In this document: piece by piece, positions 1 through 9,267 of the stretch
Layout: each line of letters begins with the position of its first letter
Numbering within the stretch: the stretch's first letter is position 1
Source: Chryseobacterium sp. LJ668
GTDB taxonomy: Bacteria; Bacteroidota; Bacteroidia; Flavobacteriales; Weeksellaceae
Length of the DNA stretch: 64,000 nt
Direction of reading: 5' to 3'
NCBI RefSeq assembly: GCF_019613955.1
Contig: NZ_CP080443.1
Coordinates: forward strand, 1,860,001-1,924,000
The notes under the pieces: generated by a model
Databases searched by the model: none
What the model saw: the letters and a program-made list of their open reading frames with translations, nothing else
Told to the model about the DNA's origin: nothing
Program-made: the position numbers and the translations under genes

Positions 1-242
1 GGAATTATAGACATGAGACGCATCAGTAAAACGCTGTCTATATTCAGAAATTTTGAGAAAAATATGGGAATGTTAATGTATAAAAAATGCGAAAGAGGTG
101 TCGCATGAGTTATAAATGTGCAGTTTTCAACATCTAAAACAAATCCAATTGAGTCTCCGAACGATATTTTAGAAAAACTTCCTAGGTAATAAATCAGAAA
201 AAAAAGTAAAAAAATTAAGAAAGGAATAGTTTTACTTTTCAT
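1..242 (-). CDS. Polytopic membrane protein, N-terminal part, cut by window edge
   Basis: The minus-strand frame from an ATG at 242 stays open for 80 codons to the window edge, so the C-terminus is missing. The first 20 residues are almost wholly hydrophobic (a run of Phe/Leu/Ile), then GDSIGF and an HATPLSHF segment lead into a second hydrophobic stretch. The order of membrane anchor, acidic GDS and HxxPLSH resembles the start of DUF2723-type membrane glycosyltransferase-like proteins, but this is a weak resemblance only. The DUF2480 gene upstream on the same strand ends 3 bp before this start, which suggests co-transcription. Confidence 0.5.
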   Translation of the reverse strand, partial: MKSKTIPFLIFLLFFLIYYLGSFSKISFGDSIGFVLDVENCTFITHATPLSHFLYINIPIFFSKFLNIDSVLLMRLMSII

Positions 243-245
243 CAA

Positions 246-755
246 TTAATTTTTAAAGATAGGCACATTCGAACAAGCTTCTCCGAACATCAGCGATTTC
301 ACAATAGGTTTCAGCTGTTCTACCAGTTCGATGTAAGCGTTTTCAGGAATCTCTTTATCCGAACAGCCTTTTACCAGCACTCGTTTCCCTTTTAAATCAT
401 CAAAATCATACGTCTGAATGGCATTATGCATCAGAAGAACTTCCAGATCTTCCTTATTGCCGTAAATTACTTTTTTGGCAACATCTGTTATTCTTGCCGT
501 GATCAAAAAATACGCCCACAGCGGAACGATCGCATCTGCAGAATTATATATGTAAACATACTGATCTGCGTAATCATCAGGATTTATCGCTGCTACTTTT
601 TCTCGGAAATCTTTTTCCTTTAAAATCATTTCCATGTAAAGAAAATCTTTAAGATCAATTCCTGTTCTGATGCCTTTTGGGACCAAATCAGTAAGGTCAA
701 AATTAATCAATCCGCTGGAGGCAACTTTATTTTTTATTTCAAATTCGTCTGACAT
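246..755 (-). CDS. DUF2480 family protein
   Basis: A 169-residue acidic soluble protein matching the Bacteroidota family DUF2480 in length and in its opening (MSDEFEIKNKVASSGLINFD). There is no signal peptide or membrane segment. The family has no assigned function that I know of. The C-terminal GEACSNVPIFKN block with its single Cys is typical of the family. Its start faces lpxB across a 104-bp divergent intergenic region, and it is followed almost without a gap by the membrane protein that runs off the window edge. Confidence 0.85.
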   Translation of the reverse strand: MSDEFEIKNKVASSGLINFDLTDLVPKGIRTGIDLKDFLYMEMILKEKDFREKVAAINPDDYADQYVYIYNSADAIVPLWAYFLITARITDVAKKVIYGNKEDLEVLLMHNAIQTYDFDDLKGKRVLVKGCSDKEIPENAYIELVEQLKPIVKSLMFGEACSNVPIFKN

Positions 756-765
756 TTTTTATCAT

Positions 766-773
766 TATCTTTG
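766..773 (+). promoter_or_regulatory. Putative -7 element for lpxB
   Basis: TATCTTTG matches the Flavobacteriia -7 consensus TAnnTTTG in the divergent region between the DUF2480 gene and lpxB, 86 bp before the lpxB ATG. No clear TTTG lies about 19 bp upstream, so the call rests on one element. Confidence 0.4.
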
Positions 774-859
774 AAGCAAATTTACTCAATTATAATTTGA
801 ATTTTAATGTTTGAAACGGTCTTTTTAATAGATCATTCATCGCATATCAATTATCATTC

Positions 860-1966
860 ATGAAATATTACATTATCGCAGGTGAGGCTTCCGGAGATTT
901 GCACGGGAGCAATTTAATGAAATCTCTTAAACAGAAAGATGCTAATGCAGAATTTAGATTTTGGGGTGGTGATCTTATGGAAAAACAAGGCGGAACTTTA
1001 GTAAAACATTATCGCGACTTGGCATTCATGGGCTTCTTAGAGGTTGCGATGAATTTAACAACTATTTTAAACAATATTAAATTCTGCAAAAATGATCTTA
1101 GAGACAACAGACCCGATGTTTTAATATTGGTCGATTATCCGGGGTTTAATTTGAGAATTGCAAAATTTGCTAAAGAACTTGGGATCAAGGTTGCGTATTA
1201 TATTTCCCCACAACTTTGGGCCTGGAAAGAAGGCAGGGTAGAAACCATCAAAAAATATGTAGATGAGATGATGGTGATTCTTCCATTTGAAGAAGATTTT
1301 TATCACAAGCATCAGGTAAAATCTCATTTCGTGGGCCATCCTTTGCTTGATGCAATTTCAACGCTGCAAGATATTGATAGTGAAGTATTTAAAATAGAAA
1401 ATAATTTAAACGAAAAAGAAATTATTGCTCTCCTTCCGGGATCCAGAAAGCAGGAAGTTGAAAAAATGCTGGAGATCATGCTTTCGGTAAGGCCTTATTT
1501 TAAAGATTATCAATTCGTTATAGCCGGTGCACCAAGTCTTGAAAAGGATTTTTATCAGAAATATGTTGATGAAAATGTGCATTTTGTTTCTAATAAAACA
1601 TACGATTTGCTGAGGTGTTCTAAAGCTGCACTAGTGACTTCAGGAACTGCAACACTGGAAACTGCACTCCTAAATGTTCCGGAAGTTGTTTGCTACCGGG
1701 GAAGCAAAATTTCTTATGCCATTGCAAAAAGACTCGTCAGACATATCAAATATATTTCGCTTGTCAATCTGATTATGGATCAAGAAGTAGTAAGAGAATT
1801 GATTCAGAATGAATTAAACACAAAAAATCTTGTTAAACAACTCAAATTTTTGCTTGAAGGCGAGACAAGAAATGATATGCTTAAAGCGTATGAAATTTTA
1901 AGAAGCAAGCTTGGCGGGGAAGGTGCGAGCGATAATGCTGCGGATATTATTTTAAAATTAAAATAA
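860..1966 (+). CDS. lpxB: Lipid-A-disaccharide synthase
   Basis: LpxB joins UDP-2,3-diacylglucosamine to lipid X to make the lipid A disaccharide at the inner face of the cytoplasmic membrane. The 368-residue length fits the GT19 family. Family landmarks are the N-terminal GEASGDLHG, FMGFLEV, the YYISPQLWAWKEGR block, PFEEDFY, FVGHPLLD, LLPGSRKQEV and the SGTATLET segment that binds the nucleotide sugar. The ATG sits directly before the KYYIIAGEASGD start seen in homologues. No terminator is visible before the comEC-like gene 56 bp downstream. Confidence 0.97.
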   Translation: MKYYIIAGEASGDLHGSNLMKSLKQKDANAEFRFWGGDLMEKQGGTLVKHYRDLAFMGFLEVAMNLTTILNNIKFCKNDLRDNRPDVLILVDYPGFNLRIAKFAKELGIKVAYYISPQLWAWKEGRVETIKKYVDEMMVILPFEEDFYHKHQVKSHFVGHPLLDAISTLQDIDSEVFKIENNLNEKEIIALLPGSRKQEVEKMLEIMLSVRPYFKDYQFVIAGAPSLEKDFYQKYVDENVHFVSNKTYDLLRCSKAALVTSGTATLETALLNVPEVVCYRGSKISYAIAKRLVRHIKYISLVNLIMDQEVVRELIQNELNTKNLVKQLKFLLEGETRNDMLKAYEILRSKLGGEGASDNAADIILKLK

Positions 1967-2022
1967 ATTTTTAAGAAATATTTTCTTTTTTTGATTACAT
2001 TCGTAGTACAAAATGATGAAAA

Positions 2023-3792
2023 TTGAACCGACAGCCACTCCTTATATTAGTTTGCTGCTTTATTCTTGGGATTTTAATTCAAGATTATTTTTCTTTTGAA
2101 CGAGATTTCGTTTTTATAATTGCATTGGTGTGTTTACTTATTGCAATTTCTCTTTTTTTTAAATCTTTTTTAATCTCAAAACTCAATTCGATACTGATTG
2201 GGTTGCTCTTTTTCGGGCTAGGAATCTCTATGCATTTTCTGAATTTCCCGAAGACTTCTCAAATTTCTTTTACAACTAATGAAAATATTACTTTCAAGAT
2301 CTCAAAAAAATTAAATTCTACGGAAAAGAATAAAAAATATGAAGCCATTGTCAAAATTAAAAATCAAATATTTAATACTGTTTTGTTAATTCCGAAAGAA
2401 AGCAAAGAGCTTGATTTTGAGCACTATTACAGAGCAAAATCATACATTAGCCAGCCACAGTCTCCGGAATATGATTTTCAGTTTGATTATGCAAAATATC
2501 TTCATCGTAAAGACATTTTTTATCAATGCTATGTAAATGGAGAAATCTCTTCAGCAAAAAGAAATGATCTTTCTTTTAATGAAAAAATCCGTCAGAAAAG
2601 ACTGGAGGTTTTAAAAGAAATCAACAATTCTGCAATGTCATCAAAAAGTCAGGAATTTCTGAAAGGAATTATTTTGGCTGACCGTACCGAAATTGATTCG
2701 GAAACTCTGCAGGATTTTAACCGTTCCGGTCTGGTGCATTTTCTTGCGATCTCAGGAACACACATTGTGGTGATTTTTGGGATGTTTTATTTTCTTTTGA
2801 TGAAATTTTTACCGTTACGCTTCAGAAAATCTGTTATTATTGTGAGCCTTGGGTTTATCTGGGTCTTTGCTCTATTCATAGGGTTTGGAAGCTCCGTAGT
2901 TCGTTCGTGCATTATGCTTACCATGTATTTTTGTTATGTTTTGCTGCAGAGAAAGCCAGATTTGTTGCATGCGTTGGCGCTGTCTGCATTTACTATTCTG
3001 ATCATTGACACCCAACAGTTGTTTGATGTAGGATTTCAGTTGAGTTTCTTAGCAGTCCTAGGGATTTATTGGTTGAATCAGCCGATTTTAAAACATCTTC
3101 CCAAGCAAAATAATCATTTTAAGAAGATCATATACAACACGGTTTCCATTTCAATTTCTGCGCAGATGGTGACGCTTCCATTAGTGCTGTTCTATTTTCA
3201 TCAGTTTTCCTTTGTATCTTTTGCTGCCAATCTTTTTATTGTTCCTTTCTCTGAAGTGATTATCATTTTTTCATTTGTAATGGCTGGTTTGCTGGCCTTA
3301 GGATTTGATTTTAAAATTATTAATATCATTTATGATGTCACCATCGATCTTTTGTTAACAGTTATCCATTGGTTTGCTGATTGTGAATCTTTGTTTTTTG
3401 AAAATATTTCAATGAATGGGGTTGAGGTTGCTATGTTGTTTGTAATTGTATACTTTTTGAGGTTTGTAATCGTTAAATCTAATTTTAGGTGTGCTCCTCA
3501 GTTTTCTTTAGCTGTTTTAATGTTTTTTATTGTAAGAATTTCTTTCACGATTTATGAAAATAAAAGGCAGGAAGTATTAGTGCATCACTATAAAAAAGGA
3601 AAAATTGTATCTGTGAAAAACAAAAGTTCAGTTTGTTTCTGGATAGAAAATGTTATTGATCAGGAAAAGATCAGGCAGTATATTATCAATCCTTACATAT
3701 CTTCTCGCAGGGTGAAAAATATTAAAATCGAAAGACTTCCCGCTGTATCAGGAAAGGTGGTTTTTAATAATAAAATCTATAATTTGAAATAA
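2023..3792 (+). CDS. comEC: ComEC/Rec2-family competence channel protein (start uncertain)
   Basis: A 589-residue multi-spanning inner-membrane protein. It has an N-terminal DUF4131-like soluble part between hydrophobic segments, then the Competence domain with the signature FNRSGLVHFLAISGTHI (around residues 226-242) and many membrane helices. ComEC forms the channel for single-stranded DNA uptake. The C-terminal metallo-beta-lactamase domain of longer ComEC proteins is absent. The only in-frame start before the conserved region is TTG at 2023. An ATG at 2016 (ATG AAAA TTG AAC CGA CAG) is one A out of frame and would give MKLNRQPLL if the run were three A. A start-proximal indel or sequencing error is therefore possible. 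Confidence 0.88.
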   Translation: MNRQPLLILVCCFILGILIQDYFSFERDFVFIIALVCLLIAISLFFKSFLISKLNSILIGLLFFGLGISMHFLNFPKTSQISFTTNENITFKISKKLNSTEKNKKYEAIVKIKNQIFNTVLLIPKESKELDFEHYYRAKSYISQPQSPEYDFQFDYAKYLHRKDIFYQCYVNGEISSAKRNDLSFNEKIRQKRLEVLKEINNSAMSSKSQEFLKGIILADRTEIDSETLQDFNRSGLVHFLAISGTHIVVIFGMFYFLLMKFLPLRFRKSVIIVSLGFIWVFALFIGFGSSVVRSCIMLTMYFCYVLLQRKPDLLHALALSAFTILIIDTQQLFDVGFQLSFLAVLGIYWLNQPILKHLPKQNNHFKKIIYNTVSISISAQMVTLPLVLFYFHQFSFVSFAANLFIVPFSEVIIIFSFVMAGLLALGFDFKIINIIYDVTIDLLLTVIHWFADCESLFFENISMNGVEVAMLFVIVYFLRFVIVKSNFRCAPQFSLAVLMFFIVRISFTIYENKRQEVLVHHYKKGKIVSVKNKSSVCFWIENVIDQEKIRQYIINPYISSRRVKNIKIERLPAVSGKVVFNNKIYNLK

Positions 3793-3864
3793 TCAAATGA
3801 CTAAAATTCCCCCACGTTATCAATGTTTCCCGTTGTTATTTAGAAAGATTACAAACTGACTAAT

Positions 3865-3884
3865 AGTGAGATTTCTCACTTTTT
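3865..3884 (+). terminator. Probable terminator after comEC
   Basis: AGTGAGA and TCTCACT form a tight hairpin followed by TTTTT, 72 bp after the comEC stop and just ahead of the sdhC promoter. The stem is short and the loop small, so it is a modest terminator. Confidence 0.5.
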
Positions 3885-3902
3885 AGTTTTATTAACATTC
3901 CT

Positions 3903-3910
3903 TAATTTTG
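3903..3910 (+). promoter_or_regulatory. -7 element of the sdhCAB promoter
   Basis: TAATTTTG matches TAnnTTTG 25 bp before the sdhC ATG. It overlaps the TTG that would otherwise extend the sdhC frame upstream, which argues for the ATG at 3935 as the real start. Confidence 0.6.
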
Positions 3911-3934
3911 TGGAAAATCAAATTTAAACTCAAT

Positions 3935-4597
3935 ATGGCAGGTTTAACAAGTTCTACGATTGGTAGAAAATATGCTATGGCGCTTTCAGCAATGTTCTTG
4001 CTGATTTTCCTAGTAATGCATCTTACCGTAAATCTATTGTCGGTTTTCGGTGAAACAGCTTATAACAATGCATCACAGTTTATGGGGTACAATCCTCTTA
4101 TTCAGTTTGTAATGCAACCCGTGTTGATGTTTGCTGTCATTTTCCATTTTGTGATGGGATTTATTTTAGAAATTAAAAATCAAAAAGCCAGACCTATCGG
4201 TTATGAAAAAAACGAAGGTTCTGCGAATTCTACTTGGTCATCTCGTAATATGATTATTTCGGGAGCCGTCATTTTAGCATTTATTTTTCTGCACATGTAT
4301 GATTTTTGGCTTCATGAGATGAATTATAAATATGTAGATGGTCTTCCCGTTGAAGAAACGCGTTTTTGGGGCGATCTTCATAGAAAGTTTGCTGATTTGT
4401 GGAGAGTGGTACTTTATGTAATTTCTTTCGGTTTGCTTGGTTTACATTTAGCTCATGGTTTTCAGTCTTCATTCCAGTCTGTGGGAGCAAGACATCCAAA
4501 ATATACTCCAATGATCAAAGCTTTCGGAAACTGGTATTCTATACTGATTCCGCTGGGCTTTATTTTCATCGCAGTTTTTCATTACATAACTCAATAA
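3935..4597 (+). CDS. sdhC: Succinate dehydrogenase cytochrome b558 subunit
   Basis: The membrane anchor of complex II (succinate:quinone oxidoreductase), carrying haem b and passing electrons to menaquinone. The 220-residue product (MAGLTSSTIGRKYAMALS...) is the single-subunit type B anchor used by Bacteroidota, with about five membrane helices. Candidate haem ligands are the His residues in the helices (VMHLTVN, IFHFVMGF, FLHMYDFW, GLHLAHGF, VFHYITQ). The start at 3935 is chosen because upstream sequence is the promoter. sdhA follows after 15 bp. Confidence 0.95.
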   Translation: MAGLTSSTIGRKYAMALSAMFLLIFLVMHLTVNLLSVFGETAYNNASQFMGYNPLIQFVMQPVLMFAVIFHFVMGFILEIKNQKARPIGYEKNEGSANSTWSSRNMIISGAVILAFIFLHMYDFWLHEMNYKYVDGLPVEETRFWGDLHRKFADLWRVVLYVISFGLLGLHLAHGFQSSFQSVGARHPKYTPMIKAFGNWYSILIPLGFIFIAVFHYITQ

Positions 4598-4612
4598 TTT
4601 CAATATACTAAT

Positions 4613-6625
4613 ATGAGTAAATTAGATTCAAAAATTCCTGCAGGTCCGCTTAAGGATAAATGGAAAAATCATAAAGACCATATGAACCTTGTTGCGCCTA
4701 ACAACCGTGATAAAATTGATATTATTGTTGTAGGTACAGGTTTGGCAGGAGGTTCTGCAGCAGCTACTTTGGCTGAGCAGGGATATAATGTGAAAGCATT
4801 CTGCTATCAGGATTCACCAAGAAGAGCACACTCTATTGCTGCTCAAGGTGGTATCAACGCTGCTAAAAATTATCAAGGTGATGGTGACTCTACTTATAGA
4901 CTATTCTATGATACGATCAAAGGAGGTGACTATAGAGCAAGAGAAGCAAACGTATATAGATTAGCGGAAGTTTCTGCTAATATTATTGACCAATGTGTTT
5001 CTCAAGGGGTTCCATTTGGTAGAGATTACGGCGGACAATTAGATAACCGTTCATTTGGTGGCGTTCAGGTTAAAAGAACTTTCTACGCAAAAGGACAAAC
5101 CGGTCAGCAGTTATTGTTAGGTGCATATTCCGCATTAAGCCGTCAGATCGGAAAAGGTAGAGTAAAGATGTACAACCGTCACGAAATGCTAGAATTGGTA
5201 ATCGTAGACGGAAAAGCAAGAGGAATTATCGCAAGAAACCTGGTAACAGGTGAAATCGAAAGACATTCTGCTCATGCAGTGGTAATTGCTTCAGGAGGTT
5301 ACGGAAATGTTTATTTCCTTTCTACCAACGCAATGGGTTCAAACGTTTCTGCAGCCTGGAAGATTCATAAAAAAGGAGCATATTTCGCAAACCCTTGTTA
5401 TGTGCAAATCCACCCGACTTGTATTCCGGTTCACGGAACACAACAGTCTAAACTGACTTTAATGTCTGAATCATTGAGAAACTCAGGGAGAATCTGGGTT
5501 CCTAAGAAAATTGAGGATTCGGTTGCCATCAGAGAAGGAAAACTGAGACCTGAAAATATTAAAGAAGAAGACAGAGATTACTATCTTGAAAGAAGATATC
5601 CTGCATTCGGAAACTTGGTTCCTCGTGACGTTGCTTCAAGAGCAGGTAAAGAAAGATGTGATGCAGGTTTCGGTATCGAAAATAATGATACTAAAGAGGG
5701 TGTTTACTTAGATTTCTCAACAGAGATTATCAAAAAAGGTAAAGAAACCGCTATCGAAAAAAATATTCATAATCCTACTGATCAGCAAATATATGATCTT
5801 GGAAAAGCTTGGATTGAAGAGAAGTATGGTAACTTATTCGTGATGTATGAGAAAATTACTGCGGATGATCCTTACAAAACTCCAATGAAGATTTATCCTG
5901 CCGTTCACTACACAATGGGTGGTGTTTGGGTTGATTATAATTTACAATCTACAATTCCTGGATGTTTCGTAATTGGTGAGGCTAACTTCTCAGATCACGG
6001 AGCCAACAGATTGGGAGCTTCAGCTTTAATGCAAGGTTTGGCAGACGGATATTTCGTACTTCCTTATACTATCGCAGATTATCTTTCTGCGGATATCAGA
6101 ACGGGAGCAATTCCTACGACTTCTGCTGAGTTTGAAGAAGCTGAAAAAGAAATTAAAGACAAAGTGAACTTCTTTGTCAATAATAAAGGAACACATTCGG
6201 TAGATTATTTCCATAAAAAATTAGGACACATTATGTGGAATAAGGTTGGGATGGGAAGAACTCCTGAAGGTTTAAGAGAAGCAATTGCAGAAATTGACGA
6301 AGTGAAAAAAGATTTCTGGCAGAATGTGAAAGTAATGGGAGAAACTGAAGGGATGAACACCGAGCTTGAAAAAGCGTTCAGAGTGGCAGATTTCATCGAG
6401 TTAGGACAGTTAATGGCTATCGATGCATTACACAGAAACGAATCTTGTGGCGGGCATTTCAGAGAAGATCATTCTACTCCGGAAGGTGAAGCAGAAAGAG
6501 ATGACGTCAACTTCAAATACGTAGGAGCTTGGGAATATCAGGGTGATGATATCAAACAGGAAGTTCTGCACAAAGAAGATCTGATCTATGACAATATCGA
6601 AGTTAAAGCAAGAAGTTACAAATAA
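4613..6625 (+). CDS. sdhA: Succinate dehydrogenase/fumarate reductase flavoprotein subunit
   Basis: The catalytic subunit that oxidises succinate to fumarate with covalently bound FAD. At 670 residues it is the long type B form. The Rossmann FAD motif [18 protein letters not shown] is near residue 42, the histidyl-FAD attachment region is [13 protein letters not shown], and [25 protein letters not shown] and the [18 protein letters not shown] block line the substrate site. It is the middle gene of the sdhCAB operon and acts at the inner membrane in the TCA cycle and respiratory chain. Confidence 0.98.
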   Translation: MSKLDSKIPAGPLKDKWKNHKDHMNLVAPNNRDKIDIIVVGTGLAGGSAAATLAEQGYNVKAFCYQDSPRRAHSIAAQGGINAAKNYQGDGDSTYRLFYDTIKGGDYRAREANVYRLAEVSANIIDQCVSQGVPFGRDYGGQLDNRSFGGVQVKRTFYAKGQTGQQLLLGAYSALSRQIGKGRVKMYNRHEMLELVIVDGKARGIIARNLVTGEIERHSAHAVVIASGGYGNVYFLSTNAMGSNVSAAWKIHKKGAYFANPCYVQIHPTCIPVHGTQQSKLTLMSESLRNSGRIWVPKKIEDSVAIREGKLRPENIKEEDRDYYLERRYPAFGNLVPRDVASRAGKERCDAGFGIENNDTKEGVYLDFSTEIIKKGKETAIEKNIHNPTDQQIYDLGKAWIEEKYGNLFVMYEKITADDPYKTPMKIYPAVHYTMGGVWVDYNLQSTIPGCFVIGEANFSDHGANRLGASALMQGLADGYFVLPYTIADYLSADIRTGAIPTTSAEFEEAEKEIKDKVNFFVNNKGTHSVDYFHKKLGHIMWNKVGMGRTPEGLREAIAEIDEVKKDFWQNVKVMGETEGMNTELEKAFRVADFIELGQLMAIDALHRNESCGGHFREDHSTPEGEAERDDVNFKYVGAWEYQGDDIKQEVLHKEDLIYDNIEVKARSYK

Positions 6626-6649
6626 TCTCCAACCAATAAATATAACATT

Positions 6650-7417
6650 ATGAGTGCAAAAAAAGGCCTTCATCTTACTCTGAAAATTTGGAGACAAAAA
6701 AATACAAAAACTAAAGGTCAGTTTGAGACCTACAAAATATCAGATGTTTCTACAGATTCTTCTTTCTTGGAAATGTTAGACATTCTGAACGAGAACTTAA
6801 TCAACGAAGGAAAAGAGCCAATCGCCTTTGATCACGACTGTCGTGAAGGAATCTGCGGTATGTGTTCTCTTTACATCAATGGTAGAGCTCACGGTCCTGA
6901 TACTGGGATTACAACGTGCCAGCTTCACATGAGGATGTTCAAAGACGGTGAAACCATCGTTATTGAGCCTTGGAGAAGTGCTGCATTTCCTGTGATCAAA
7001 GATTTAATGGTTGACAGAAGTGCATTCGACAGAGTGATGGCTGCAGGTGGATTTATCTCGGTAAATACTTCAGGAAACACTTTGGATGCCAATGCAATTC
7101 CGATTCCTAAAGAAGACGCAGATAAAGCAATGGATGCAGCAGCATGTATCGCTTGTGGAGCTTGTGTTGCTTCTTGTAAAAATGGTTCTGCCATGTTATT
7201 CGTTGGAGCTAAAGTTTCCCAGTATGCACTTTTACCGCAAGGTAGAGTAGAAGCGAAACGAAGAGTTCTGAATATGGTAAAAGCCATGGATGAAGAAGGA
7301 TTCGGAAACTGTTCCAATACAGGTGCTTGTGAAGTAGAATGCCCTAAAGGAATTTCTCTTGAAAACATCGCAAGAATGAATAGAGAATACATTACTGCTT
7401 ATGCAGATAGAGGATAG
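6650..7417 (+). CDS. sdhB: Succinate dehydrogenase iron-sulfur subunit
   Basis: Carries electrons from the SdhA flavin to the membrane anchor through three Fe-S clusters. The 255-residue protein shows the plant-ferredoxin-like cluster motif ([12 protein letters not shown] with a later Cys in TTCQLHM), [16 protein letters not shown] for the 4Fe-4S cluster, and [15 protein letters not shown] for the remaining ligands. It is the last gene of sdhCAB, followed by a strong terminator. Confidence 0.98.
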   Translation: MSAKKGLHLTLKIWRQKNTKTKGQFETYKISDVSTDSSFLEMLDILNENLINEGKEPIAFDHDCREGICGMCSLYINGRAHGPDTGITTCQLHMRMFKDGETIVIEPWRSAAFPVIKDLMVDRSAFDRVMAAGGFISVNTSGNTLDANAIPIPKEDADKAMDAAACIACGACVASCKNGSAMLFVGAKVSQYALLPQGRVEAKRRVLNMVKAMDEEGFGNCSNTGACEVECPKGISLENIARMNREYITAYADRG

Positions 7418-7436
7418 TTTGTTTTAAAATATATAT

Positions 7437-7470
7437 AAATTTCGTCTTCTTTAAAGAAGACGAAATTTTT
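7437..7470 (+). terminator. Rho-independent terminator of sdhCAB
   Basis: A perfect 32-nt palindrome whose central core is CGTCTTCTTTAAAGAAGACG, ending in a T run, lies 20 bp after the sdhB stop. Confidence 0.85.
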
Positions 7471-7525
7471 AGTTAAATCTTTCATAAAATCAATTCTTAC
7501 ATAGCGGTAAGTTTGTTGAAAAACT

Positions 7526-7533
7526 TATTTTTG
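7526..7533 (+). promoter_or_regulatory. -7 element for the thioredoxin-fold lipoprotein gene
   Basis: TATTTTTG matches TAnnTTTG 65 bp upstream of the chosen ATG at 7599. The TTTG at 7512 is too close to be a normal upstream element. Confidence 0.45.
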
Positions 7534-7598
7534 CTTAATTATTAAAAATTCAGATGAAATCTAAAATTCAATCATTCAAAAAAAATAACAGTACAATA

Positions 7599-9146
7599 AT
7601 GATTAAAAAATATCTTTTGTTGTTTGTCATTGCAGTATTTGCAATTTCATGTTCAAAAAAAGTTGAAGTAAAAGGAAAAATCGCAGGAAGTTCTCCTTTA
7701 GAAAGAATAGAATTTGTTGAAGCTTCAGGGGTTGCTACTCTGCCTTTGGTAAATATTGGTCTTGATAAAGACGGAAACTTTGCAGGAAGCTTCGAAGCTC
7801 CAAAAAATGGAATGTATGTGATCAATTATGCCGGAAAGCAAAATTTGATTTTCCTTAAAGGCGGGCAAAAGGTTAATATTTCTGGAACAGCAGCTACTTT
7901 CCCGAACGAATATGTAGTGACAGGTGATGCTAAGAACGATAATGATTTTTTCCAGGCAAGTCAGAAATTTCTTTCAACTTACGGCCAGGGTTTGAATATT
8001 CAGGAATTAATGACAGGTGACGAGGCGAAGTTTGTAAAAGCAATGCAGAAGATTGAAGCTGATATCAATAGAAACATTGAGGAAAATGTAAAAAAATACA
8101 ATCCTGGCAAAGAGGTGATAGAATGGAAAAAATCTGATGCCAAAGTTGCTATTCTTAATCTTATGGTTAATTATGAAATGACTAAAAAGCAGATGTCTGG
8201 TAACCCTTCATTCAAATCAGGAAAAGTTTTCACAGATTATGAAAATAAATTAAAAGAAAACAATGACGAAATGGTGAAGAAAAGCCCTTTCTACAGACAA
8301 TATCTTTTAACAAAAATGAGCCCTGATTTCCAGAAATTTGCAGAAGCAAAAAGTAAAGGAAAAACAGATATCACAACTTCAGAACTGTTCAATGACTTTT
8401 TAAAGTCTCAAAAAGAAGTTTCTCAAGTTACCAAAGATTATTTACTGGCATTCGTAATGGCTCAGTCAGATATTCATCCGCAAACTCCGGCTAAGACGAC
8501 AGATAAAATTAAAAAAATCATTGAAGAAGATATCAAAGATGCTGGAGTTAAAGCTGATATAAAAAAAATGCAGTTTACCATCAACGGATTCAAAATAGGT
8601 GATGATGCACCGGAAGGTTCATTGGTAAAAGCAGACGGTTCAGCTTACAAACTAAGTGATAATAAAGGAAAACCTTATGTATTGGTTTTTTATGCATCTT
8701 GGAATCCTTACATTGCAGAAGGTACAGTTCCTGTATTGAAAGAAGTGGTAAATTTCTATAAATCTAAAATGAATTTCGTTTTTGTAAACCTTGATGACAC
8801 TAAAGATCAGTTTACAAAAACAAGCAATGCAATGATGAAAGGAATTCAGGGAACTAATGTTTATGCAGAAGGTGGGCTTAATTCTGATATTGCAAAAAAA
8901 TACGGAGTATACGGATTTAAACTTCCAAACTTCATCGTAGTAGATAAAAATGGTAAAGTTGCCAGCAGATCTTTTGTAAACTTAGGCGATCAGGAATTGA
9001 TCACCATCTTAGATAAGCAAACAGGTCTTTCTGCACCTAAAGTTGCTCCTCAGCCACAAATGATGCCACAGATGAATATGGATCCTTCAGCTCAGCCGGC
9101 TCCTCCGGTTCAGGAAGCTCCACAACAATCGGCTCAGACAAAATAA
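7599..9146 (+). CDS. Thioredoxin-fold (TlpA/AhpC-TSA-like) lipoprotein lacking the CxxC pair
   Basis: From the ATG at 7599 the 515-residue product has a lipoprotein signal peptide with lipobox FAISC (Cys18). A DUF4369-like beta region follows (GKIAGSSPLERIEF...), then a helical middle, then a thioredoxin fold from about residue 340 (GDDAPEGSLVKADGSAYKLSDN). The active-site segment reads YASWNPYIAE (residues 365-374). Where related TlpA/ResA proteins have W-C-x-x-C, this has W-N-P-Y-I, so both catalytic cysteines are missing. The tail is rich in Pro, Gln and Met. It is probably periplasm-facing and has a binding or structural role instead of thiol-disulfide exchange. An in-frame ATG at 7554 would put 15 residues before the signal peptide and is rejected. 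Confidence 0.85.
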   Translation: MIKKYLLLFVIAVFAISCSKKVEVKGKIAGSSPLERIEFVEASGVATLPLVNIGLDKDGNFAGSFEAPKNGMYVINYAGKQNLIFLKGGQKVNISGTAATFPNEYVVTGDAKNDNDFFQASQKFLSTYGQGLNIQELMTGDEAKFVKAMQKIEADINRNIEENVKKYNPGKEVIEWKKSDAKVAILNLMVNYEMTKKQMSGNPSFKSGKVFTDYENKLKENNDEMVKKSPFYRQYLLTKMSPDFQKFAEAKSKGKTDITTSELFNDFLKSQKEVSQVTKDYLLAFVMAQSDIHPQTPAKTTDKIKKIIEEDIKDAGVKADIKKMQFTINGFKIGDDAPEGSLVKADGSAYKLSDNKGKPYVLVFYASWNPYIAEGTVPVLKEVVNFYKSKMNFVFVNLDDTKDQFTKTSNAMMKGIQGTNVYAEGGLNSDIAKKYGVYGFKLPNFIVVDKNGKVASRSFVNLGDQELITILDKQTGLSAPKVAPQPQMMPQMNMDPSAQPAPPVQEAPQQSAQTK

Positions 9147-9163
9147 TAAAACTTACGCAATAG

Positions 9164-9194
9164 AAAAAAACCTTGTCTTCGGATAAGGTTTTTT
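9164..9194 (+). terminator. Terminator after the thioredoxin-fold lipoprotein gene
   Basis: An A-run, CCTTGTC, a TTCG tetraloop and GATAAGG followed by eight or more T. The stem has one G-U pair. Confidence 0.85.
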
Positions 9195-9200
9195 TTATTG

Positions 9201-9208
9201 TATTTTTG
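9201..9208 (+). promoter_or_regulatory. -7 element for rlmD
   Basis: TATTTTTG matches TAnnTTTG directly after the preceding terminator and 59 bp before the rlmD ATG. Confidence 0.5.
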
Positions 9209-9267
9209 CAAAGTGAAACCGAAAGGTAAATCTAAATATAGAAAAATAGAAAATTTACGGAGATAAA

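Noticed and set aside
6925..7392. 155-codon minus-strand open frame
   Set aside because: It lies wholly antisense to sdhB, whose Fe-S motifs are all present; the minus frame has no recognisable domain or promoter.
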